From assembly GCF_029589435.1 (NCBI RefSeq), contig NZ_JARRAG010000002.1, positions 2,418,001 through 2,482,000 of the forward strand: a stretch of 64,000 nt of DNA. The letters run 5' to 3'. The translations under genes and the position numbers were made by a program. The notes beneath the pieces were generated by a model, which was given only the letters and a program-made list of their open reading frames with translations, was not told the origin of the DNA and searched no databases. This DNA comes from Paludisphaera mucosa. Its GTDB lineage: Bacteria > Planctomycetota > Planctomycetia > Isosphaerales > Isosphaeraceae. Position 1 is the first letter of the stretch, and each line of letters starts with the position of its first letter. Below are positions 43,503 through 53,059 of the stretch, in pieces.

Positions 43503-44401
43503 GGGCCTGTTGACTGTCCGGAGGCTGTTGCGGTAAAGGTTTAAGGCGGATCACGACCCAGGAGGGGGGCCGACGCCGCCATGCGATACCTGATCACGGA
43601 CGAGACTTGGTCCGTCTTCGGCCCTATGGTCGAGAAGTGCCGCTCGAAGCTGGGCCCCGAGCCGGAGCTGCCCGACCGCATGTTCTTCGAGGCGGTCCTC
43701 TACTGGGCGAGGACCGGCATCCCCTGGCGCGACCTGCCGGCCGAGTTCGGGGCGTGGGACGCCGTCTACAACCGCTTGCGCCGCTGGATCCACTCGGGCC
43801 GGCTCAAGAAGCTGTTCGACCTGATGTCCGGGCGGACCGAGTGCGAGGACGCCCGGCGGCTGATGATCGACTCGACGATCGTCCGGGCCCATCAGCACGC
43901 CGCCGGGGCCGGGCGAAAAAAGGGGGGGCCGAGGCGCAGGCCCTCGGCCGGTCGCGCGGCGGCTTCTCGACCAAGGTGATCGCCGTGGCCTGCGACGAGG
44001 ACGGCGTCGTCGCCCTGGACGTGGCCGAGGGTCAGAGGAACGACGCCCCTCTGGCGAAAGGCGTGTTGATCGAGGCCCACGACGCGGTCGGCGAGGTCGC
44101 CGAGGTGCTCGGCGACAAGGGGTTCGACTCCGACGCCGTCCGCGACGTCGTCCTGGACGACCTCGACGCCCTGCCGGTGATCCCCAACCGGAGGTGTCGC
44201 AAGGAGCCGTGGCCCTGGGACGACGAGATGAGGGAGATCTACAAGCAGAGGAACCGCGTCGAGCGGGCGTTCGCGAAAGCCAAGCAGTTCCGACGGTTCG
44301 CCACGAGATATGAGAAATTGAAGGACGTCTACCTCGGCGTCGCCCGCCTCGTCTTCGGATTCATCCACGTCCGGAAGCTCGCCCAATCCGTCAACAGGCC
44401 G
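43503..44401 (+). mobile_element. IS5-family (IS427-like) element next to composite copy 2
   Basis: The ends share GGCCTGTTGAC in inverted orientation (left begins GGGCCTGTTGAC at 43503; right ends GTCAACAGGCCG at 44401). TA flanks it at 43501-43502 and 44402-44403; the right TA is also the left TA of the composite IS630. Length 899 bp. Confidence 0.75.
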
Positions 44402-44404
44402 TAG
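43581..44404 (+). CDS. IS5/IS427-like transposase made by -1 frameshifting
   Basis: The first frame (43581-43979) starts MRYLITDETWSVFGPMVEKC and reaches RRLMIDSTIVRAHQHAAGAG (first Asp). At CGA AAA AAG GGG near 43915 a -1 slip on A-AAA-AAG opens the second frame: ALGRSRGGFSTKVIAVACDE, VAEVLGDKGFDSDAV (second Asp) and NRVERAFAKAKQFRRFATRY (Glu). The TAG stop is made of the flanking TA plus the first base of the neighbouring element. It is related to, but clearly diverged from, the element at 13.4-14.4 kb. Confidence 0.85.
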
Positions 44405-45128
44405 TGTTTCGCCACACCTGAGTTTGTGGTTTCCAGGACCGGGTACAGCCGCTTGAGCTTGACCCGGGCGTCCGCCGTCGCGAACTGCCAGTCGACCTTC
44501 ACGGCGGCCGCGTTCCGGCCGGCCTCCCAGGCCGCCACCTCGAGCCTGAGCGAGCCCATGTCGGGGATGCGGCGGTCGAGGCACTGGCGGGCCAGGACCG
44601 ACAACTCGCACTCCGCCACGTTCAGCCAGCTCCCATGCTTCGGCGTGTAGACGAACTCCAGTCGCCCCAGGATCCGCCGCGCCTCGGCCGGCTCGAACGC
44701 CTCGTACAGGGCCGCCGGCTTGTGGGTGCTCAGGTTATCGACCACGAGCGTGACCCGCTCCGCGTCCGCGTACCACTCGTCGGCGATCCGCTTCAGCAGC
44801 CGGGCGAAGTCGGCCTTGGTCTTCCGCTCGGTCACTTCCACGCGCCGCTCCCCCGCCAGCGGCTCGAAGGCCATGAACAGGTTGGCCGTCCCGTGCCGGA
44901 CGTATTCGTAGTCCTCCTTGGCCGGACGCCTCGGGCGGACCGGGAGCGGCGGCCGGGCGTCGCCGATCAGCTGCTTGCCCCCCTCGTCGGCGCAGACCAC
45001 CGGCCGCCTCGGGTCGTAGGGCCGGGCGTAGACCTCCAGCACGCCCTCCATCGCGCAGACGAACTCGGCGTTCGCCTTCGGCGGGATGACCCACTGCTGC
45101 TTCAGCCAGGGCTTGAGCGCGTTTTTTT
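44329..45128 (-). pseudogene. IS630 transposase C-terminal part, copy 2
   Basis: Same DDE domain as the copy at 20113-20840. The flanking base after TA does not make a stop here, so the frame reads on through the IS5 end for about 25 codons (HYGLLTDWASFRTWMNPKTR) to 44329. This shows that the element has no stop codon of its own. Confidence 0.75.
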
Positions 45129-46830
45129 CTAGGACGGTAGAGCCGGCTTGATCGGTAGTTTGCCATCGGTTCTCCTGGGGAAGCCCTCCAGGAGTCGACC
45201 GATGCCCAAGCCCAAGCGGACGCCACGACCGGCCCCCACTCGCACCGTCGAGCTGACGACCGCCACCCGCGTCTGCCCCGGGTGCGACCGGCCCCTCTGG
45301 GCCGCCTACAAGGGCCGCCGCGTCGTCGCCACCCTCGAGGGGCTCACCCGATTCGCCGTCCAGGTCCGACGCTGCCGCGATGCCGACTGCCCCCGCCACA
45401 ACGTCTCGCTCCGGGCCGAAGCCGAGGGGGCCATCGCCCTGCCGCAGCAGGAGTTCGGCCTGGATGTCATCGCCCTGGTCGGTCGCCTCCGCCATGTCGA
45501 GCACCGCGGCGTCGCCGAGATCCACGCCGAGCTGACCCGACGCGGGGTGGGCATCTGCGTGCGGAGCGTCTCCTGCCTGCTGGACCGCTACGACGAGCTG
45601 CTCGCCCTCTCGCTGTCCGACCCCGCCCGACTCCGCCGGGTCGTCGCCGAGGCCGGGCGGGTGATCCTGGCCATCGATGGGCTCCAGCCCGACGTCGGCC
45701 ACGAGGTCCTCTGGGTCATCCGCGACGTCCTCTCCGGCGAGATCCTCCTGGCCCGGAGCCTTCTCTCCTCCTGCCGGGCCGACCTGGCCAAGCTGCTCGG
45801 CGAGGTGAGGTCCGCCCTCCAGCCCGAGGCCGAGGGGGCCGCCGGCGTGCCGATCGTCGGGGTGATCTCCGACGGCCAGCATTCCATCCGCGACGCCGTG
45901 GCCGAAGCCCTGCCCGGCGTGCCGCACCAGCTCTGCCAGTTCCATTACCTCCGCGAGGCGGCCCGGCCGATCTACGAGGCCGATCGCCACGCCAAGGTCA
46001 CGCTCAAGAAGAAGGTCCGGGGCATCCGCCCGATCGAGCGGGCCGTCGAGGGCCGCGACGACGACGAGGCGACGGCGATCCGGGGCTACTGCGCCGCGGT
46101 CCGCACGTCGCTGACCGACGACGGCCGGCCGCCGCTGGCGGCCTCGGGCCTGGTGCTGCGGGACCGGCTGGCGAAGGTCGCCGAGGGCCTGGACGAGGTC
46201 GGCGCCAAAAGGGGCTCCCGAAAGAACTGACGCGGCTGCGTGCGATCCTGGCCGGGGGCCTGGAGGCGACCGATTCGGCGTGGCCCGAGGTGCGTGCGGC
46301 GTTCGGCCGGGTGCATCGCGCCGCGGCGATCCTGCGGAACAAGGCGGGGCTCGACGCCGCCGGGGTGCGGCGTCGGTTCGTCGGGCTGATGGGGGAGATA
46401 GGGCGGCATCGCGATGCCGCCGGGGGGCTGGACGACGCGGTCGGCCATTTCCTGAAGGTGACGCGGAGCTACTGGCCCGGGCTGTTCGCCTGCTATGACA
46501 CGGCCGGCCTGCCGCGGACCAACAACGACCTGGAGCAACTGTTCGGCTCGTATCGCCATCACGAGCGGCGTTGCAGCGGCCGCAAGGTGGCGTCGCCGGG
46601 GATGGTGGTGCGGGGCTCGGTACGGCTGGTCTCGGCGACCGCGACCCGGCTCCGGCCGATCGAGAGGGCCGACCTGGTGCCATCGGACCTCGCGGCGTGG
46701 CGGGCGCTCCGCGGTGGGCTGGAGCGGAGGCAGGAGGTCAGGAAGATGGGCCACCGCTTCCGCCGCGATCCCGCGGCTTACCTGCTGTCGCTTAAGGAGA
46801 TCATGATCAAGCCGGCTCTACCGTCCTAGT
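45129..46830 (+). mobile_element. MULE-like transposon inserted in the IS630 frameshift site, copy 2
   Basis: Same 25-bp inverted repeats and flanking T7 runs as 20841-22542; moved together with the surrounding IS630. Confidence 0.8.
45202..46829 (+). CDS. MULE-like DDE transposase in two frames, copy 2
   Basis: As far as I can read it, the protein is identical to the copy at 20914-22541: the first frame ends at 46230 and the rest lies in the -1 frame to 46829. The frame break at GCCAAAAGG (near 46206) is conserved. Either it does not prevent function, or it arose before the composite was duplicated. Confidence 0.65.
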
Positions 46831-47274
46831 TTTTTTTAGGACCCGGCGGACCGTCTCGTCGCTGACGGCGTCCACCGACTCCAGCTCGACCAGCCGGTCG
46901 GCCAGCATCTTGAGCGTCCACCGAGCCTTCCCGTCCGGCGGCGAGGAACAGGCCAGTGAGACGAGCCGGGCCTCTTGCGCCCCGTCGAGCTTGCGGTATC
47001 GTCGGCCGGTCGGCTTCCTGCGGTGAAGGGCCGCGTCGAGCCCGCACTCGGCGAACCGCTTGCGGACGCGGGCGACCGTGCCCTCCGAGCACTCGATCGC
47101 CTCGGCGATCGCGGCGTCGCCCAGCCCGGGCCCGCTGGGGCCGACGTCCGCCTTGAGCAGGATGCGGGCGTGGACGAGGGCGGCCGCGGCGTGGCGGCCC
47201 CCGGCGATCATCTTCTCGAGCTGCCTCCGTTGATCGTCGGTCAGCCGGACGAGGCGCTTGTCCTTCAGGGCCAT
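46807..47274 (-). pseudogene. IS630 transposase N-terminal part, copy 2
   Basis: Same helix-turn-helix part as 22519-22986, starting at 47274 after GGAGGAG and ending inside the MULE-like transposon. Confidence 0.75.
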
Positions 47275-47340
47275 GGCGGATCTCCTCCTTCGTGGAAGAG
47301 ATCCTACCAAAACCGTCAACTCAGGTGTGGCGGACCACTA

Positions 47341-47600
47341 GGGACGTCGGCCCCAAACGGTTCGGCGAGGCGGTCCGGGGCCACTGGTCGATCGAATCGA
47401 TGCACTGGGTCCTCGACGTCGTCTTCCGCGAGGACGACCGCCGCACCCGCGAACGCGTCCTGGCCGACAACCTCAGCTGGCTCCGCCGCTTCGCCGTGAC
47501 CCTCCTGAAACGCCATCCCGTCAATGACAGCATCCGGGGCAAGATGCTCGCCTGCGGATACAACACCGACTATCTGACGCAAGTCTTGGACATCACATAG
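47341..47600 (+). pseudogene. ISAs1-family transposase C-terminal remnant
   Basis: The frame reads VRGHWSIESMHWVLDVVFRE, ERVLADNLSWLRRFAVTLLK and NTDYLTQVLDIT, the end of an ISAs1 transposase, cut at its left by composite copy 2. The outer repeat (GCGCTGGCCCTG near 47615) follows. It is a different subtype from the copies at 19.9 and 51 kb. Confidence 0.75.
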
Positions 47601-47681
47601 CGTCTATATGCGCTGGCCCTGTCGCATCAGGAATCAGGAGACGTGCAATGACCAGGCGAAGACCCTCGCAGAAGACTGACG

Positions 47682-47880
47682 GGGGTGCAGTCCGATGACG
47701 TCTCTGAGGCGACGTTCTACCGCTGGAAGAAGCAGTTCGGCGGGATGGGCGTCGTGGAGCTGAGGCGGCTGAAGCAGCTCGAGGAGGAGAACCGCAAGCT
47801 GAAGCAGCTGGTCGCCGACCTCAGCTTGGACAAGAGGATGCTCCAGGACGTCCTGTCAAAAAAAGCTAGGGCGGCAAAGC
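47682..47880 (+). pseudogene. IS3 OrfA fragment
   Basis: SEATFYRWKKQFGGMGVVEL and LKQLEEENRKLKQLVADLSL match IS3 OrfA, ending at an A7 run (near 47868) like the orfA/orfB slip site. The N-terminus and all of orfB are missing. Confidence 0.7.
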
Positions 47881-48103
47881 CTGTTTGCTTGGGAGCGAGG
47901 GGGATGTTAGAGGCCATCCGGTAACCAATCCCTGATTTTCACGATATCTGAAGGGCGCGGGCGGATTGCATGGGTCGGGTTCTAACGTCCGGAGCATGCG
48001 ATGGATCGACCCGACCATGATCATCGCCTCGGACGAGCGTTCGAGCCGCTCGTAGTCGCGGCTGTTGCGGCGCGAGCGGCCGATCCAGGCGAAGGTCCGC
48101 TCG
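47868..48103 (-). pseudogene. IS5-type transposase C-terminal part
   Basis: Reads RTFAWIGRSRRNSRDYERLE and SSEAMIMVGSIHRMLRTLEP. Joined to the N-terminal part it gives EKRWVVERTFAWIGRSRR, the expected Glu region of the DDE domain, exactly in frame. The frame continues past the IS end to a stop near 47868. Confidence 0.8.
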
Positions 48104-48124
48104 ATGGTCTAATCGCAAATGACA
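48100..48124. other. Predicted attachment junction, left (attL)
   Basis: Core CTCG(A) followed by the half site ATGGTCTAATCGCAAATGAC. The left flank is transposase sequence. Confidence 0.6.
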
Positions 48125-50013
48125 AATTCTGCCTGGCACGCTCCCGCCGGCTGGCCCTGAGGCCGCGCCGGCCCAGATGATCCGGGCGGGCCCTGGGCTT
48201 GTCCCGTACCTTCTCCCCGAGGCACATCGCCTCGGGGAGGCGGCCATGCACCACGACTGGCGGACCACCCGCCGATTCGCGTCCCGCCCGGACGGGCAGC
48301 GCCGATGGGATCGCGCCTACCAGCTGCTCCTGGGCTGGTCGCCGTCCGGCCCCGGGCCGGCGCGAGCCAAGCCCGACGAGCCGGGCCATCCCACCACCGC
48401 GGAGGAGACGACCGATGAAGATCGCGATATATGCACGCGTCTCGACGCAGCGGCAGGCCGAGGCGCAGACCATCGACGAGCAGATCGGGCGGCTGCGGGA
48501 GCATGCCCGAGGCCGGGGCTGGGACCTCCAGGAGGCGAACGTCTTTCGTGACGACGGCTACAGCGGGGCCGCGCTCAAGCGGCCCGGACTCGACCGCCTC
48601 CGCGACGCGGCGGCCATGGCCTCGTTCGACGCGATCCTCCTGACCGACCCCGACCGGCTGGCCCGCAACTTCGTCCACCAGACCCTCCTGCTCGAGGAGC
48701 TGCAGTCCAAGGGCTGCAGGGTCGAGTTCCTCGACCGGCCGATGTCCCGGGACCCGCACGACCAGCTCCTGCTCCAGATCCGCGGCGCCGTCGCCGAGTA
48801 CGAGCGGACCTTGATCGCCGAGCGGACGCGCCGCGGCCGCCAGCGTCGATATCGGGCCGGGGAGATGCTGCCGTGGACCCGGGCCCCGTACGGCTACCGG
48901 ATGGCGGTCGACAGGCCCCGCGACCCCTCGGGCGTCCACCTCGACCCGTGCGAGGCCGCGGTCGTCGCCGAGATGTTCGCCTGGTACTCCGAGGGACGAC
49001 GCACGCTCCACGGCCTCGTCGACCATCTACGCGACCTCGGCGTCCCTTCGCCCTCGGGCAAGGCGTGCTGGAGCGACGCCTCGGTCCGCGGGATCCTCCG
49101 AAATCCGGCCTATACGGGCCGCGTCTACGCCGGACGGCACCGATACCGCGAGGCCCGAGCGCGACGCTCGGCGACCCACCCGATCGGCCGCCCCCACGGG
49201 ACGGCCGAGCCGACGCCGCGCGACGAGTGGATCGACGTCGGGCCGATCCCCGCGGTCGTCGATCCGGGGCTGTTCGAGCGAGTGCAGGCGAAGCTGGCGG
49301 CCAACCGGTCGTTCTCGTCCCGCAACAACAAGGTCGGATCCTATCTGCTGCGGTGCCTGGTCAGCTGCGGCCACTGCGGCCTGGCGAGCATCGCGAGGCG
49401 ACGCCCGCCCCACTACGGCTACTACACCTGCACCGGCAAGTCCCGGGCGGCGCGGAATCGCAACGGGGCGACCTGCGGCTCGCGGTTCATCCCGGCGGCG
49501 GTCCTGGACGACCTGGTCTGGGGCGACCTATGCGAGCTGCTGCGAGATCCGGCCGCGGCGGGCGGGGCGTTCCGTCGGGCGGCCGCCGGGAGCTGGCACC
49601 CGCAGGAATTCCAGGCGAGACGGGAGCGGCTGCGGCAGGGGAAGGCGTCGTTGTCGGGCCAGCTCGATCGGCTGACCGAGGCCTACCTCGGCGGCGTCGT
49701 CCCACTGGAAGAGTATCGCCGCAGGCGCGGGGAATTGGAGTCGAGGCAGCAGACCCTGGCCGAGCAGGAGGCCCGGCTCGCCGGGGAATCGGAACGCCTC
49801 GACGAGGTCGTGGGCATGGCGGCGACGCTCGAAGCGTTCTGCGGGCGGATCGCCGCCGGGCTCGAGACGGCGACGTTCGACGGGAAGCGGCAGTTGGTCG
49901 AACTGCTGGTCGACCGAGTGGTCGTCACGGGCGACGAGGTCGAGATCCGCTACGTCCTGCCCACGAGCGATAAAAGCGAGAACATCCGCTTTTGTCATTT
50001 GCGTTCAGACTAT
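48104..50013 (+). mobile_element. Serine-recombinase element integrated in an IS5-type transposase gene
   Basis: The 1.9-kb insert begins ATGGTCTAATCGCAAATGAC and ends with an imperfect inverse (18 of 21 positions). CTCG lies directly outside both ends (48100-48103, 50014-50017); with the next base, CTCGA is shared. This is the pattern expected when a large serine recombinase joins a roughly 46-bp attP, made of two inverted half sites, to an attB inside the transposase gene. Confidence 0.75.
48243..48551 (+). CDS. Small ORF upstream of the serine recombinase
   Basis: An ATG at 48243 opens a frame beginning MHHDWRTTRRFASRPDGQRR and WDRAYQLLLGWSP, which looks protein-like up to the recombinase start and then overlaps it in another frame until 48551. 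Function unknown. It lies wholly inside the mobile element and could be a regulatory leader protein or chance. Confidence 0.3.
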   Translation, partial: AMHHDWRTTRRFASRPDGQRRWDRAYQLLLGWSPSGPGPARAKPDEPGHPTTAEETTDEDRDICTRLDAAAGRGADHRRADRAAAGACPRPGLGPPGGERLS

Positions 50014-50760
50014 CTCGACGACCCATCGCTTCTCGACGTGGACGAACCCGACCGAGCCGGGCGGCCGCTCGGCGACCTCCACGACGTAGGCCCCGACCTT
50101 CCGCCCGTCGGCCAGCCAGGCGTCGAGCGAGTGGTTGCGGTACTTGGCGTCGCCCCGGACGGCCTCCAGCCGCGTGCACTGCCCGGCGGTCAGGCGGGCC
50201 AGGACGTGCGACGCCCACGTCCCGTCGTCGAGGTTCGCCGCCGAGACCAGCACGACCAGCAGCAAGCCCATGGAATCCACGACGATGTGGCGTTTCCGGC
50301 CCCGCAGCTTCCTGCCGCCGTCGTAGCCCCGCGAGCCGCCGACCTCCGTCCCCTTCACGGTCTGGCTGTCGATGCAGCCGACCTTCGGCGCGGGGTCGCG
50401 ACCGGCCGCCTCGCGGACCTTGCGACGCAGGGCCTCCTGGATCCGCCGCCAGGTGCCGTCGTCGCGCCACCGCGCGAAGTGATCGTAGACCGTGCTCTTC
50501 GCCGGCAGGTCGTGCGGCAGCATGTCCCACTGGCATCCCGAGCGGTCCAGGTAGAGGACGGCGTTGACCACCTCTCGAATGTCGACGACCCGCGGCCGAC
50601 CGTCCGTATTGATCGGGATCATGGGCTCAAGGATCGCCCATTGCTCGTCGGTCAAATCCGAAGGATAGGGCTTGCGCATCGCGGGTCGTCCTTGAGGCCG
50701 TCGATCGATGGGGCGTCCTTCCGCCCCAACAGCTTACGGCCCACAAGCCTTACCGGATAG
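48415..50760 (+). CDS. Large serine recombinase (element integrase)
   Basis: The start MKIAIYARVSTQRQAEAQTI at 48415 is preceded by GGAGGAGACG; Ser10 is the nucleophile. Resolvase domain (VFRDDGYSGAALKRPGLDRL, AVAEYERTLIAERTRRGRQR), recombinase domain (PYGYRM, ACWSDASVRGILRNPAYTGR), zinc ribbon (VSCGHCGLASIA...CTGKSRAARNRNGATCGSRF) and a coiled coil (LDRLTEAYLGGVVPLEEYRR) follow in the usual order. The element-encoded part ends at about residue 533 (50013). The open frame then reads antisense through the IS5-type gene to 50760, since the element provides no stop codon before its right end. In the excised circle it would read on across attP instead. Confidence 0.88.
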   Translation: MKIAIYARVSTQRQAEAQTIDEQIGRLREHARGRGWDLQEANVFRDDGYSGAALKRPGLDRLRDAAAMASFDAILLTDPDRLARNFVHQTLLLEELQSKGCRVEFLDRPMSRDPHDQLLLQIRGAVAEYERTLIAERTRRGRQRRYRAGEMLPWTRAPYGYRMAVDRPRDPSGVHLDPCEAAVVAEMFAWYSEGRRTLHGLVDHLRDLGVPSPSGKACWSDASVRGILRNPAYTGRVYAGRHRYREARARRSATHPIGRPHGTAEPTPRDEWIDVGPIPAVVDPGLFERVQAKLAANRSFSSRNNKVGSYLLRCLVSCGHCGLASIARRRPPHYGYYTCTGKSRAARNRNGATCGSRFIPAAVLDDLVWGDLCELLRDPAAAGGAFRRAAAGSWHPQEFQARRERLRQGKASLSGQLDRLTEAYLGGVVPLEEYRRRRGELESRQQTLAEQEARLAGESERLDEVVGMAATLEAFCGRIAAGLETATFDGKRQLVELLVDRVVVTGDEVEIRYVLPTSDKSENIRFCHLRSDYLDDPSLLDVDEPDRAGRPLGDLHDVGPDLPPVGQPGVERVVAVLGVAPDGLQPRALPGGQAGQDVRRPRPVVEVRRRDQHDQQQAHGIHDDVAFPAPQLPAAVVAPRAADLRPLHGLAVDAADLRRGVATGRLADLATQGLLDPPPGAVVAPPREVIVDRALRRQVVRQHVPLASRAVQVEDGVDHLSNVDDPRPTVRIDRDHGLKDRPLLVGQIRRIGLAHRGSSLRPSIDGASFRPNSLRPTSLTG
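49993..50017. other. Predicted attachment junction, right (attR)
   Basis: Half site TGTCATTTGCGTTCAGACTA, one more T, then core CTCG. It also encodes the end of the recombinase (FCHLRSDY), so coding and recombination site overlap. Confidence 0.6.
50014..50679 (-). pseudogene. IS5-type transposase N-terminal part
   Basis: Starts MRKPYPSDLTDEQWAILEPM at 50679. Contains AVLYLDRSGCQWDMLPHDLP, the first Asp in KVGCIDSQTVKGTEVGG, RKHIVVDSMG-type strand sequence, and the second Asp in LEAVRGDAKYRNHSLDAWLA. It is cut after EKRWVVE by the recombinase element. Confidence 0.85.
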
Positions 50761-50783
50761 CCTCTTATACCTGGAGCGAGGAT

Positions 50784-52084
50784 CAGGGCCAGTGCGCACT
50801 TATAGGTAGATTTGGCTGAGTTTGACGACTTGCGCCCGGATCCGGATTCGGTTAGATCATCTTCCATGCGGCTTTCCGAGTCGGAGCATGGGGGGCGGTC
50901 GATGGCGGGCTCGCGTCGGTTCGGTCTGGACGAGGTCGTGGCGTATTTCCAGGGGCTTGAGGATCCGCGGTCGGAGATCAACCGCAAGCATCCGCTGGCC
51001 TCGGTGGTGGTCATCGCGCTGATCGCCGTGCTGGCCGGGGCGTCGGGGCCCACGGCGATCGCGCAGTGGGCGGCGCTCAAGGAGGGACTCCTGGCGTCGG
51101 TGCTGCCGCTGCCGTACGGGGCCCCCTGCAAGGACGTCTTCCGTCGCGTGCTGATGGCGCTACGTCCCGAGGCGTTCCAGGCGTGCTTCGCCGCCTGGGT
51201 GCGCTCGTTGCGCGACGAGGCCGCGGCCGAGACCGGCGTCGAGCGGCCAACGTTGGCGGTCGACGGCAAGACCTTGCGCCGCAGCCACGACCGCAAGGGC
51301 GGCCTCGGGGCGTTGCACGCGGTGACCGTCTGGGCGAGCGAATACGGCCTGTCGCCGGGCCAGGTCGCCTGCGACGAGAAGTCCAACGAGATCACGGCGA
51401 TCCCCGAGCTGCTGAGGCTGGTGGACGTCTCCGGCGGGATCGTGACGATCGACGCGATGGGCTGCCAGAAGGAGATCGCCGCCGCGGTCGTCGCCGCGGG
51501 AGGGGACTACGTGCTGGCGTTGAAGGGGGAACCAGGCGACGCTGCATCAGGCGGTCGTCGATCATCTGATGGGCCGCTGGGACGCGGATTTCGCCGGCGA
51601 CGATGTGGGCCGTCGTCAGGCCGAGGAGACGGGCCACGGCCGCCGCGAGTCGAGGACGTACATCCAGCTCGAAGCCCCGCAGGACTTGCCCGGGCTCAAG
51701 ACGTGGCGAGGGCTAAAGTCGATCGGCGTGGCGATCTCCGAGACCCTGCGCGACGGCAAGGCCGTGGACGAGGTCCGTTACTACATCAGCAGCCTGCCGG
51801 TGAAACCGGACGCGAAGGCGTTCGCCCACGCGGTGCGCTCGCACTGGGGCGTGGAGAACGGCTGCCATTGGACCCTCGACGTGACCTTCCGCGAGGACGA
51901 ATCCCGCATCCGCGAGAGGTGCCTGCGCGAGAACATGGCCTGGCTGAACCGCTTCAGCCTCTCGCTATTGAAGCAACACCCAGGGCGACAGAGCGTCGCC
52001 ATGAAACGACGCTCCCGCGGATGGAGCGTCGACTTCCTCATGCAAGTCGTTATCGGATCAACACGTTAATTGCCGCTGGCCCTG
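50784..52084 (+). mobile_element. ISAs1-family element
   Basis: Inverted ends CAGGGCCAG...(50784) and CTGGCCCTG (ending 52084), with a weaker match inward (GTGCGCACTTA versus GTTAATTGCCG region). It carries one transposase gene that is frameshifted. Confidence 0.75.
50866..52069 (+). pseudogene. ISAs1-family transposase, one-base frameshift
   Basis: The first frame has FGLDEVVAYFQGLEDPRSEI, HPLASVVVIALIAVLAGASG, TLAVDGKTLRRSHDRKGGLG (first Asp) and GIVTIDAMGCQKEIAAAVVA (second Asp) up to DYVLALKG. The remainder (NQATLHQAVVDHLM, YISSLPVKPDAKAFAHAVRS, HWTLDVTFREDESRIRERCL) is in the next frame, so an extra G in the G5 run near 51525 breaks the gene. Either a real mutation or a homopolymer error. 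Confidence 0.8.
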
Positions 52085-52203
52085 GAGGTCGGAGGGATCG
52101 CCGCCGCGTCCTCGCGCGACGTTCGATCCATCAGGGCCTCCTCGCATCCTGGGGACGGGCGGGCGCCCCAAGGACGGCGAGGGGGCCCCGACCCGACGGC
52201 CGG

Positions 52204-52872
52204 CTACGAGTGGCCGGAACCGGAGACGGCGGTCGCACCGACGGCCCTCGCCTCGCGCGACGGGACCTCGACCTCGCCATGGAACCGCCGCCAGGAGTCG
52301 TGCAACTCCCGGCGCAGTTGGGCCACCCGGGCGGCGGAGACGCCGAAACGCCGGGCCACCTCGCCGGTGCCGTGCCCGACGGACAGGTCCTCGGCGACTC
52401 GACGGTCGCGCGGCGAGAGCCGGGACAACCATTCGGGGAAGTCGATGCGAAACCAGGCCTGGTCCGCCACGGCCGTCCGGGCGTCCTCCGCCACGGCTTC
52501 CGCCCATCGCCCCCGCTCGCCGTCGAACCTTTCGAGGCTCTCGACGGTCCATCGATTCCGCCGCCGGGCGTACGGCGACGAGACGTCCCAGGCGTTCGAG
52601 GACGTCCCGATCAGACGCCCCTGCCGGACCTGGGCCGCGGCGAAGCGGGCCAGTGCGGACGGGAAGGCACGTTCCGGGCAGCCCCGCCGGAACAGTCGCT
52701 CGAACGCGACGCACGCGTTGGCCACCGCCTCCTGGACGGCGTCGTCGAGGCGTTCGCCGTGCAGGTGGCGGAAGCAGGCGCGGACGGATCGGCGGATCGC
52801 CGGGAGCATGGCCAGGAAGGCGGGGTGCCAGTCGGCGGGCGAAGGCCCGGGAGCCGGGGATGGAACGTTCAC
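52204..52872 (-). CDS. Sigma-70-like factor (ECF-type, divergent)
   Basis: 222 residues from a GTG at 52872, chosen because GGAGAT lies six bases upstream. Region 2-like helices (MLPAIRRSVRACFRHLHGER, LDDAVQEAVANACVAFERLF) and a region 4 helix-turn-helix (LSPRDRRVAEDLSVGHGTGE, then VARRFGVSAARVAQLRREL) are visible. The middle (SSPYARRRNRWTVESLERFD) is not typical of ECF factors. It may be a phage- or element-encoded sigma-like regulator, since it sits at the edge of the recombinase/replication element rather than beside a kinase or anti-sigma factor. Confidence 0.65.
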   Translation of the reverse strand: MNVPSPAPGPSPADWHPAFLAMLPAIRRSVRACFRHLHGERLDDAVQEAVANACVAFERLFRRGCPERAFPSALARFAAAQVRQGRLIGTSSNAWDVSSPYARRRNRWTVESLERFDGERGRWAEAVAEDARTAVADQAWFRIDFPEWLSRLSPRDRRVAEDLSVGHGTGEVARRFGVSAARVAQLRRELHDSWRRFHGEVEVPSREARAVGATAVSGSGHS

Positions 52873-53059
52873 GGGGCGATCTCCAGGGTGCAGTGAGACC
52901 GCCCCGGCGGGGCGGTCGTGTCGTGAGACGCAACGGCCCGCGCGGCGCGCGAGGCGAACGGGGTTCGGGCGAAGAGCGAGGCCCTGCCGAAGCGAGGGAG
53001 AGGCGGATCGAGGGGGGAAGGGATCGCCGGGACGTGGCGATGCGACGGGAGGGGACGGA

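Larger units (their letters stand above)
44404..47338. mobile_element. Composite IS630 element interrupted by a second transposon, copy 2
   Basis: Same 2,935-bp nested structure as 20116-23050, every gene boundary shifted by 24,288 bases. Flanked by TA (44402-44403, 47339-47340). It sits between an IS5 element on the left and an ISAs1 remnant on the right. Confidence 0.85.
47910..50764 (-). mobile_element. IS5-type element (3-bp TTA duplication) split by a recombinase element
   Basis: Inverted ends GAGGCCATCCGGTAA (47910) and TTACCGGATAGCCTC (ending 50764) match at 14 of 15 positions, with TTA on each outer side (47907-47909, 50765-50767). Removing 48104-50017 restores a continuous transposase frame, so this IS was present first. 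Confidence 0.8.

Noticed and set aside
51500-51560. Programmed frameshift in the ISAs1 transposase
   Set aside because: The shift sits on a G5 run and would need an extra base removed; ISAs1 genes are normally single-frame, so a mutation or sequencing error is more likely.
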